A stretch of DNA of 8,550 bases from Hyphomicrobiales bacterium. Lineage in GTDB: Bacteria; Pseudomonadota; Alphaproteobacteria; Micropepsales; Micropepsaceae. Below the pieces are notes generated by a model. That model did no database searches and was not told the origin of the DNA. It saw only the letters and a list, made by a program, of their open reading frames with translations. The stretch spans positions 1 through 8,550 of the forward strand of contig JAFIHO010000387.1 in NCBI GenBank assembly GCA_017849395.1. The letters are read 5' to 3'. The position numbers and the translations under genes are program-made. Positions 1 through 5,388 of the stretch are shown piece after piece; position 1 is the first letter of the stretch, and every line of letters starts with the position of its first letter.

Positions 1-515
1 CGCAGCGCATGGGCGATGAACAGCGCGACCAGCCCCATCGTGCCCACGCAGAAGAGCAGCATGATGAAAAATGCGTCCCGCGCCCGCGCCCACACATCGG
101 CGATTTCGCTGGAAGGATCGCTGCGCAGCTGCACGGTGCAGGGATATTGCCTCAAATTGATGCGTAAGCTGGACGACATGGGCGGCGGCGTCATCAGCCG
201 TGCGAACCAGGCGGGGGCGGGATTGGACAGATGGCGGATATCGGAGCGCAGCAGGACTCGGTTATTCTCATTGATCAGGGCGGCGCGCACATGCCGCTGG
301 CCTTCGAAACTCGCCACGACCTGCCGCAGGGTAACGGTGTGCTCCACGTCGCTTTTCAGCGTGTCGCGAACGGCGTGCTCGGCGCCGCGAAAGGCGGTAG
401 CAACCTCGATACGGACTTCGTCACGCGCATGCAGAATCAAAACGGCACCGCCCACCAGCAGCGCCAGCACCAGAAGGCTGAAAATGGAGCCAAGAAGGCG
501 AAGTTGAAGCGGCAT
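1..515 (-). CDS. Sensor histidine kinase, N-terminal part only (LapD/MoxY-type periplasmic sensor domain); runs off the left edge
   Basis: Reading the minus strand from the ATG at 515-513 gives 171 open codons to the window edge. Seen: a short start (MPLQLRLLGS), a hydrophobic segment at about residues 9-27, a charged extracytoplasmic stretch at about 28-146 with an RDEVRIEVATAF segment and a PAPAWFARL segment, then a second hydrophobic segment at about 147-168. This layout and the AR-x-EV-x-x-E and P-x-WF patterns match the N-terminal domain of MoxY/LapD-type sensors, where a HAMP domain, HisKA and HATPase normally follow outside the window. No such catalytic domain is visible here, so the kinase assignment is inference. 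No clear Shine-Dalgarno precedes the ATG; an in-frame TAA at 542-540 limits any upstream extension and no better start lies between. It is divergent from the exported beta-propeller gene, so the two may be co-regulated. A diguanylate-cyclase/LapD-type protein is the alternative. Confidence 0.75.
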   Translation of the reverse strand, partial: MPLQLRLLGSIFSLLVLALLVGGAVLILHARDEVRIEVATAFRGAEHAVRDTLKSDVEHTVTLRQVVASFEGQRHVRAALINENNRVLLRSDIRHLSNPAPAWFARLMTPPPMSSSLRINLRQYPCTVQLRSDPSSEIADVWARARDAFFIMLLFCVGTMGLVALFIAHAL

Positions 516-742
516 GATCTGTTTTTCAGATAGCCCTATTTATATACCCGAACCCGCATGGTTCCGGCGAGGCTTGCGTAAGGTAAAACTGAGTAATGGA
601 ATAGGAATTCCTCCCGAATTTTCCGAATTTGGCGCCCTTCACTGTGTTGGCGCCGTCTTACGGAGACGGTTGTGTGGTGCTATCTTTCGCCAAAACCCGC
701 CCACCGGGACAGGTCATAACGACAAGAACAAGGGAGCCTCTC
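516..742. promoter_or_regulatory. Divergent intergenic region between the sensor kinase and the Tat-exported protein
   Basis: This 227-bp stretch holds no convincing gene and must contain promoters for both divergent genes. It is clearly more AT-rich than its flanks in the left half. On the minus strand a TATA-rich segment (plus-strand 537-546) could be the -10 element of the kinase gene, but no good -35 is visible. A short inverted repeat ATCTG-TTTTT-CAGAT (517-531) sits just upstream of the kinase start codon and could fold in its leader RNA. Another 6-bp inverted repeat, CCGTCT-TACGG-AGACGG, lies at 653-669. The Shine-Dalgarno AGGGAG of the rightward gene is at 731-736. Confidence 0.5.
603..654. 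promoter_or_regulatory. Candidate operator cluster: palindrome plus two pairs of direct repeats
   Basis: Seen directly: a perfect 10-bp palindrome AGGAATTCCT at 603-612; CCGAATTT at 614-621 and again at 623-630, nine bases apart; and TTGGCGCC at 629-636 and again at 647-654, eighteen bases apart. Three GAATT cores therefore follow one another at about 10-base steps, placing them on one face of the helix. This is the pattern expected of a multi-site operator, possibly for the response regulator partnering the divergent kinase. The binding protein is unknown and no footprint can be inferred. Confidence 0.35.
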
Positions 743-1609
743 ATGCACTCCGGTTTCACCCGTCGCGGTCTTCTGGCCACCGCAGGTGCCTTGGCCGTAT
801 CCGTTGCCGCGCGCGCCGATGACATGACGGTGTTCGACGATTCCAAGCCGACCATGGGCGTGAAGATTCCGCCCGAAAAGGTGGCAGAGATGAATGCCGC
901 GCCGCTGATCCCCAAAAAGGTCAACAAGCTGTGGAATGACGCTCCGACGATGAAGGAGCCGAACGCGATGCAGTTCACGGCGACCGGTACGCTCCTGATC
1001 CTGGATCAGGTCGATCCCAACAAGGTGTTCGAACTCAACCCGGCGGATGGAAAAATCCTCCGCACCGTGCAGACCGAGGCCATGCATGGCAGTGGCATCA
1101 CCATCGGCGATGACGGCGCCTGGTGGATCACCTCCACCAAGGGATTGGCGAGCGGCGGCCCGCCCGTCACGCTGAAGATCGACCCAAAGAGCGGCAAGAC
1201 GTTGAAGAAATTCGTCACGCCGGGCTGGGGCTATTATGGCGCGGTGACGGTCGAGCGCGGCTCGCCCTCCGGCGGGCATGACGTGAAATGGGCGGGTAAT
1301 GGCCGCTACTGGCTGGCGACGCCTGCCTCGGGCCGCATCTTCCTGATGGAAGCGGAAAGCGGAAAGATCGTGCGTTCCATTCCCGCGCCGGTGCTGCGCA
1401 CGCATGGCCTGGCCATCGACGGCAATTTCCTGTGGTCGGTGGGGAGCGACTTCGCCCAGATCCACAAGGTCGATACGCGTGACGGCAGGATCGTCGCCAA
1501 AATCCAGCTCGACAAGAAGTCCGATCCGGCGGTGCACGGCCTGGAGATCAGGAATGGTGTGCTTTGGTATTGCGACGCCCAGTCCGGCTGGATCTGTAAT
1601 CTGACTTGA
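743..1609 (+). CDS. Tat-exported beta-propeller protein (Vgb/SMP-30/YncE-like fold), substrate unknown
   Basis: A 288-residue protein. The ATG at 743 is chosen because AGGGAG (731-736) lies 6 bases upstream and because it begins a textbook Tat signal: FTRRGLLATAGALAVSVAARA at residues 5-25 with the twin Arg at 7-8 and an A-x-A cleavage site after residue 25. A longer in-frame start at 629 would bury that signal. The mature part has repeated blades of about 40-64 residues, each opening with a His-containing turn (HGSGIT at 115, HDVKW at 179, HGLAID at 221, HGLEI at 265) and closing with an acidic residue followed by GKI or a similar turn (DGKILR, SGKTLKK, SGKIVRS, DGRIVAK). This suggests a five- or six-bladed propeller acting in the periplasm. 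Family members include lyase-like, lactonase-like and purely binding proteins, so no reaction is assigned. It is divergent from a MoxY/LapD-type sensor, hinting at a sensed periplasmic process. Confidence 0.8.
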   Translation: MHSGFTRRGLLATAGALAVSVAARADDMTVFDDSKPTMGVKIPPEKVAEMNAAPLIPKKVNKLWNDAPTMKEPNAMQFTATGTLLILDQVDPNKVFELNPADGKILRTVQTEAMHGSGITIGDDGAWWITSTKGLASGGPPVTLKIDPKSGKTLKKFVTPGWGYYGAVTVERGSPSGGHDVKWAGNGRYWLATPASGRIFLMEAESGKIVRSIPAPVLRTHGLAIDGNFLWSVGSDFAQIHKVDTRDGRIVAKIQLDKKSDPAVHGLEIRNGVLWYCDAQSGWICNLT

Positions 1610-1672
1610 AGACAGTTAGGAATATTAACGTGACGGAAAGAATGGCTCGCCCGCCAATTATATGTTTGAGTG

Positions 1673-1700
1673 TTGCTACCTTCTAGCGCGGCAATAATAG
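1673..1700 (+). promoter_or_regulatory. Possible sigma-70-type promoter
   Basis: TTGCTA at 1673-1678 and TAATAG at 1695-1700 are separated by 16 bases and would place transcription start near 1707, about 145 bases before the receiver-like gene and about 23 bases before the perfect palindrome at 1730-1751. The match to consensus is only partial (three of six in each box). Alternative -10-like strings lie near 1770-1786. Confidence 0.25.
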
Positions 1701-1729
1701 TGATCTCGACGCGCCGCTGACCGAATCAA

Positions 1730-1751
1730 GTTTCTCACGCCCGTGAGAAAC
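1730..1751. repeat. Perfect 10-bp inverted repeat with 2-bp centre (candidate operator or RNA hairpin)
   Basis: GTTTCTCACG at 1730-1739 is the exact reverse complement of CGTGAGAAAC at 1742-1751, separated by CC. A 22-bp dyad is the usual size of a dimeric-regulator operator. No T-run follows, so it is a poor intrinsic terminator. It lies 120 bases after the propeller stop and 100 bases before the receiver-like gene start, fitting a control site for the latter. Confidence 0.55.
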
Positions 1752-1764
1752 GCGCGTTCCTATC

Positions 1765-1791
1765 CGTCTGTATAGCCTGGATATACGTCTG
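1765..1791. repeat. CGTCTG direct repeat spaced 21 bp, flanking a GTATA/TATAC dyad
   Basis: CGTCTG occurs at 1765-1770 and 1786-1791, two helical turns apart. Between them GTATA (1770-1774) and TATAC (1782-1786) form an inverted repeat. The arrangement could be a response-regulator binding site or overlap a promoter -10 element. It is short enough to arise by chance. Confidence 0.25.
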
Positions 1792-1804
1792 GAAGGGCGC
1801 TCGC

Positions 1805-1835
1805 AAACCGCGTTCCACGATACAGACCGCGGTTT
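1805..1835 (+). repeat. 8-bp inverted repeat in the leader of the receiver-like gene
   Basis: AAACCGCG (1805-1812) pairs exactly with CGCGGTTT (1828-1835) across a 15-base loop, ending 3 bases before the Shine-Dalgarno region of the gene at 1852. In RNA this stem would sit next to the ribosome binding site and could modulate its access; as DNA it could be an operator. No regulator is known. Confidence 0.35.
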
Positions 1836-1851
1836 CCAGAAGGGCGCAGCC

Positions 1852-2304
1852 ATGACCGACAAGCGTGCCTATTCGCTCATGCCGGTAGGCTCCCTTACCG
1901 GTCGTGACGCTGATCCGCGTCCCGGCCAGCGTCCCGTGGTTCTGGTGATAGACAGTGAAATGTGCCGCCGCGAGGATCTCTCCAGGCTGCTCGGGAGCCG
2001 AGGTTATACCGTGCTCACAGCGCGCAATGGCGAGGATGCCCTGGCGCTGGTCGCCAGGGGCGGCGTGGTGCTGGTCATCTCCTCGCTGGTGATGCCGCGC
2101 ATGGATGGCCTGGAACTTCTGCGCGTGATGCGCGAGCGGCAGCCCTTGATCCCGGTGATCGCGATCGCGTCCGGTGACAAGGCTATCGATCAGGTCTATC
2201 TACGCGGGGCGGATGTCCTTGGCGCGGCCCGGACCTTTTCCTGGCCAATGCCGGAAGCCGCCTTCCTGGAAAGCGTCGAAGCCCTGCTGGACCAGGTTTC
2301 CTGA
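1852..2304 (+). CDS. Stand-alone degenerate receiver (pseudo-receiver) protein
   Basis: A 150-residue protein: a polar 27-residue leader, then one CheY-like receiver domain at about 28-148 with no output domain. The fold is recognisable from VVLVIDSE (29-36), LVISSLVMPRMDGLELL (74-90) and PVIAIASG (101-108). Against the family pattern, the acidic pair is reduced to D34-S35, the phospho-accepting Asp is S78 (four residues before P82), the Thr/Ser switch is S107 and the invariant Lys is W131 (FSWPMP). Lacking the acceptor Asp and the Lys, it should not undergo standard phosphorylation; a protein-interaction role is inferred. GAAGGG lies 7 bases before the ATG. It sits 71 bases upstream of the preferred hybrid-kinase start on the same strand, so it probably belongs to that pathway. 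The reading frame is intact, with well-formed core strands, so it does not look like a decaying pseudogene. Confidence 0.85.
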   Translation: MTDKRAYSLMPVGSLTGRDADPRPGQRPVVLVIDSEMCRREDLSRLLGSRGYTVLTARNGEDALALVARGGVVLVISSLVMPRMDGLELLRVMRERQPLIPVIAIASGDKAIDQVYLRGADVLGAARTFSWPMPEAAFLESVEALLDQVS

Positions 2305-2375
2305 CCGCCGCCGCCAAATCCGGATGCGCGGTCTTGCTGTCCGCGCTAGATTTGGGCGATTTGGCGGAGCGGACG

Positions 2376-4685
2376 GTGCCAGGCCAGAACAGCGCAAGTT
2401 TGACTCATATCGACCTCCTGATAGCGGTATGGGTCGTCATCGCCATCGCCGGTCTTTTCGTGCTGGACGTCACCCAACCGCGCGGTGTGATAGACGGTAT
2501 TGGTTATGCCGCCGTGGTTGCTGTCACGGTGCGTTTCGGAAAACAGGTTCTGACCGGAACCGCGGTCATCGCCACCCTGCTGACCATCCTTGCTGCCGGC
2601 ATGTTGCCGGATGAAGGCATTTCAATACCCGGCATGTGGGCCAACCGCGCCTTCGCCATCGCTTCGATCTGGATCATCACCCTCCTGCTGCAAAACCGCT
2701 TGATCTTGCAGGTTCGCCTGGAGGACCGCGAAGATCATACCCGCCGCCACCAGGATGCGCTGGCACAGATGGTGCGCGAGGGCCTGCTGGCCGACCGCTC
2801 CGTCGGAGACAGGCTGCAACAGGTCTGCCGAGCCGCCGTCGAAGCGCTTCAGGCCGAAGCGGGAGCCTTTTTCCTGCGCAATGAAGACGAAAAAACCGTC
2901 ACCGCGATTGCCTCCTGGCGTGCCTCCGGCATGCCGCCCTTCAGTGTCGGTGAAGTTCTGGCGGAGGAACCGAACCACAAGGCGCGATTGCGGCGCGATC
3001 TGGTGGTGGCGACCGAGGATATCGAACTTTCCGATCTTCATGCTGGTCACCGGTCCTTGCTGCGCAGGCTGGGGGTGCGGGCCATGCTGGCGGCGGAGGT
3101 CTTCCATGGCGTAAGCGGCCGCACCGCTACCATCGCCTTCGGTCATGTGCAGCCACATGCCTGGAGCGCTCAGGAGACCGCCTTCGTCCGCGCGGTGGCC
3201 AGTCTGGTCGGTCTGTTGCTGTCTGCGCAGCGCAATTCCGAAATCCTCGTTGCGCTCGACTTCGCCGCGGATGGCATTTGCATCGAGGATTTGTCAGGAA
3301 AGGTGCGATACGCAAACAGCGCCGCGCGCAACTTCACCGCCGAAGGCCTGCTGCCGCTGTCGCCTCTGGCGCATGGCCTTGAGCGTGATCGGCATGAGAT
3401 CGTCTTTGCGGGACGCGACCTGGAAATGTATCGCGTCCGCCTGCCCGCGGGGGGCATCATCACCCGCATAGCCGATGTAACGGAGCGCAACCGTGCCGAG
3501 ACAGAACGCGTCCGGCTGGAGACACGGCTGTATGATGCCGCGAAGATGGAAGCGGTAGGGCAGCTTGCGGGTGGCGTGTCGCACGATTTCAACAATATCC
3601 TGTCAGCGATCACGGGGTTTGCGGGCTTCATCGTCCAGGATGCTGACGCGGGCAGCGAGAATCGCGCTTTTGCCCAACGTATTCTCAATGCCTGCGAGCG
3701 CGGCAAGGAACTGGTGCAGCAGATCATCACTTTTGCCGAGACGGGGTCTGTCTCGCACGGCGTGTTCGACCTCTGCCGGACGGTGAAACGCGGCCAGGAA
3801 CTGCTCGCTTCGACCATGCACCCGGGCGCGATGCTGGATGTTGAACTGCCGCAGGAGCCGCTGTGGATCGCCGGTGACGAGGTGCAGATCGGACGCCTGG
3901 TCTCCAACCTGGTGGTAAATGCGCGCGATGCGCTGGATGGCGGCGGTGGCATCATCGATATTGGTGTCGCACCTGCACCGCAGGCGGAGATTGCGGCCCT
4001 GGCTGCGCAACCCGAAACCGAATACGGCCGTCTGTTCGGAGAACTTGATTCGGCCCGGCGTTATGTGCGCCTGCGGGTCAGCGATACCGGTGCGGGCATT
4101 TCACCCAACGTTATGGAGCGCATGTTCGAGCCCTTCTTCACTACCAAAGGGCGGCAACGGGGCACGGGTTTGGGCCTCGCGGTCGTTCTGGGGGCCGTGA
4201 AGGCGCATGGGGGCGCTTGTCATGTGGAATCGGCGGTGGGGCGGGGAACGACGTTCTCGATATATCTTCCCACCCCGTCACGCTCCGCTGGGGTCCCCGG
4301 GGACATGGGGAAGCCTTGCCATGTGCTGATCGTGGATGATGAAGCCGACATTACCGATCATTTGTCGATTGGTTTAGAACGGCTCGGGTTCCAGACTGTG
4401 GCGGTGCAGAATCCACAGGAGGCGCTGGCGGCCATCATGGAAGCTCCCCATGCTTTCGACGCGGTTCTGACCGATTATGACATGCCGGACATGTCCGGCA
4501 CAGAACTGATCCGGAGAATCAAGGATGTGTCGCCTCAGATCCGCGTCGTGCTCTGCACCGGCCGCAGAGATATCCGGGAGACGGCCGCCCGGGCCGCAGG
4601 CGCCGATGCCTTCTTGAGAAAGCCTGTGGATTTGCAGGCCGTGGCAGCGGCCCTGAATGGCACAGTCGTGGCGTTCACTGCGTAA
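2376..4685 (+). CDS. Membrane-bound hybrid histidine kinase (4TM-GAF-PAS-HisKA-HATPase-REC)
   Basis: About 769 residues from the GTG at 2376, chosen because GGAG (2366-2369) lies 6 bases upstream; a TTG at 2334 would add 14 residues but has no visible Shine-Dalgarno. In order: about four hydrophobic segments within residues 10-115, a GAF-like domain (about 128-285), a short PAS/PAC-like segment (about 290-380, ending IADVTERN), a linker, then HisKA with the H-box GGVSHDFNNIL and phospho-accepting His403. The HATPase domain (about 500-632) has the N-box NLVVNARDAL (Asn515), G1 box DTGAGIS (Asp570), FEPFFTTK and GTGLGL. The C-terminal receiver (about 646-765) is intact: VDDE, Asp700 in LTDYDMPDMSG, Thr in LCTGRR and Lys in LRKPVD. 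The GGxxHDFNN H-box is typical of HPK4-type kinases. Short loops between membrane segments suggest sensing within the membrane or by the cytoplasmic GAF/PAS; no ligand can be named. Confidence 0.9.
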   Translation: MPGQNSASLTHIDLLIAVWVVIAIAGLFVLDVTQPRGVIDGIGYAAVVAVTVRFGKQVLTGTAVIATLLTILAAGMLPDEGISIPGMWANRAFAIASIWIITLLLQNRLILQVRLEDREDHTRRHQDALAQMVREGLLADRSVGDRLQQVCRAAVEALQAEAGAFFLRNEDEKTVTAIASWRASGMPPFSVGEVLAEEPNHKARLRRDLVVATEDIELSDLHAGHRSLLRRLGVRAMLAAEVFHGVSGRTATIAFGHVQPHAWSAQETAFVRAVASLVGLLLSAQRNSEILVALDFAADGICIEDLSGKVRYANSAARNFTAEGLLPLSPLAHGLERDRHEIVFAGRDLEMYRVRLPAGGIITRIADVTERNRAETERVRLETRLYDAAKMEAVGQLAGGVSHDFNNILSAITGFAGFIVQDADAGSENRAFAQRILNACERGKELVQQIITFAETGSVSHGVFDLCRTVKRGQELLASTMHPGAMLDVELPQEPLWIAGDEVQIGRLVSNLVVNARDALDGGGGIIDIGVAPAPQAEIAALAAQPETEYGRLFGELDSARRYVRLRVSDTGAGISPNVMERMFEPFFTTKGRQRGTGLGLAVVLGAVKAHGGACHVESAVGRGTTFSIYLPTPSRSAGVPGDMGKPCHVLIVDDEADITDHLSIGLERLGFQTVAVQNPQEALAAIMEAPHAFDAVLTDYDMPDMSGTELIRRIKDVSPQIRVVLCTGRRDIRETAARAAGADAFLRKPVDLQAVAAALNGTVVAFTA

Positions 4686-4694
4686 TTCCGCATC

Positions 4695-4708
4695 TTTCCG
4701 CCCGGAAA
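4695..4708. repeat. 6-bp inverted repeat with CC centre between hybrid kinase and response regulator
   Basis: TTTCCG (4695-4700) and CGGAAA (4703-4708) are exact reverse complements around CC. The dyad lies in the 62-bp gap between the kinase stop and the TTG start of the next gene. It has the same outer TTTC/GAAA and CC centre as the longer palindrome at 1730-1751, but a shorter arm. It might be an operator half-match or a weak hairpin; there is no T-run, so termination is unlikely. Confidence 0.3.
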
Positions 4709-4747
4709 TCTGCTATTCTGCGGGTTCATTCGCCGGGGCTGGCACCT

Positions 4748-5359
4748 TTGAAGATTATCATAGCCGATGATCACCCGCTCTACCGCGAGGCTGTATCGCT
4801 TCAGGTTCGCCGTCTCTACCCCCAAGCCGATGTTGCGCAGGTTGCCTGCCTGGACGAATTGCAGGCGGCGATCGCTGAATCCTCCGAACCCTATTGTCTC
4901 ATGCTGGTGGATTTCCATATGCCCGGCATGTCGCTGGAGGCGCTGACGGCGCTGATCAATGCATTCCCCTCGGTGCCGGTGGCGGTGATTTCCGGCATGG
5001 CGCGTCCCTCCGATATCCGCGCGGCAGTGGAGGCAGGCGCTCGCGCCTATATCCCCAAGACCTCCACGCCGGAATATTTCGCCCAGGTACTGCAAATGCT
5101 GCTGGCGGGCGGCACCAGTGTTCCCGCCGATCTTCTGCTGGAGGAACGCGCGGCGCAGGGTGGAGGCTGGGAGCTGAGCGCACGCGAGCGCGAAGTGTTG
5201 AAAGGTGTGGCGATGGGGCAGTCGAACAAGGAAATCGGGCGTGACCTGGGGCTTGCCGAAGTCACCATCAAGCTTCATCTGCGCAATCTGTTCCGCAAGA
5301 TGGGCGCGAAAAGCCGCGCCGAAGTTGCGGTGATGGCCGTAAGAGCCGGACTGGAATAG
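4748..5359 (+). CDS. NarL/LuxR-family two-component response regulator
   Basis: A 203-residue DNA-binding response regulator. The receiver domain (about 1-120) is complete: MKIIIADDHP with the acidic pair D7-D8, acceptor Asp55 in LVDFHMPGMS, a Ser switch in VISGMA and Lys104 in YIPKTST. A linker leads to a LuxR-type helix-turn-helix at about 141-203 (LSAREREVLKGVAMGQSNKEIG and following, with TIKLHLRNLFRKMGAKSRAEV). The start is a TTG at 4748, the only codon that gives the full first beta strand; a GGGG at 4735-4738 is a modest ribosome binding site 9 bases away. It follows the hybrid kinase by 62 bases on the same strand, so it is the natural output of that pathway. Its target genes are not evident; the dyads at 1730-1751 and 4695-4708 are candidates for autoregulation. 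It converges on the leftward membrane-protein gene with a 29-bp gap. Confidence 0.9.
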   Translation: MKIIIADDHPLYREAVSLQVRRLYPQADVAQVACLDELQAAIAESSEPYCLMLVDFHMPGMSLEALTALINAFPSVPVAVISGMARPSDIRAAVEAGARAYIPKTSTPEYFAQVLQMLLAGGTSVPADLLLEERAAQGGGWELSAREREVLKGVAMGQSNKEIGRDLGLAEVTIKLHLRNLFRKMGAKSRAEVAVMAVRAGLE

Positions 5360-5388
5360 GTCACGCGGGCTGGCCAGGGCAGGGGCCG

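Larger units (their letters stand above)
1610..1851. promoter_or_regulatory. Intergenic regulatory region upstream of the receiver/hybrid-kinase genes
   Basis: This 242-bp region has no convincing ORF. It holds several dyad and direct repeats, listed separately, and must carry the promoter of the downstream signalling genes. No hairpin followed by a T-run is visible after the propeller gene, so its terminator is not identified. The Shine-Dalgarno of the next gene is GAAGGG at 1839-1844, 7 bases before the ATG at 1852. The same GAAGGGCGC string also occurs at 1792-1800, where no start codon follows. Confidence 0.5.

Noticed and set aside
16..507. A 163-codon plus-strand open frame at the left edge
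   Set aside because: Ser/Arg-rich shadow of the leftward sensor, whose frame shows proper membrane segments and a family-like periplasmic domain.
680..1537. A 285-codon minus-strand open frame opposite the propeller gene
   Set aside because: The plus strand has a Tat signal, a Shine-Dalgarno and repeated blades; the antisense product has none of these.
1752..1820. GGAAC strings on the minus strand resembling the -35 of alphaproteobacterial EcfG promoters
   Set aside because: No CGTT -10 element at the 16-17 bp spacing, and the orientation points away from the signalling genes.
1882..1901. CCGGTA/TACCGG inverted repeat early in the receiver-like gene
   Set aside because: Only 6-bp arms within coding sequence with no supporting context; chance is sufficient.
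1852..2304. Idea that the receiver-like gene is a pseudogene
   Set aside because: The frame is complete, has a good ribosome binding site and keeps the receiver core strands; only the phosphorylation residues differ, which fits a functional atypical receiver better than decay.
5360..5388. Possible bidirectional terminator in the convergent gap (GGCC repeats at 5372-5375 and 5384-5387, CTGGCCAG at 5370-5377)
   Set aside because: Stems are only 4 bp, the loop is large and there is no T-run on either strand.
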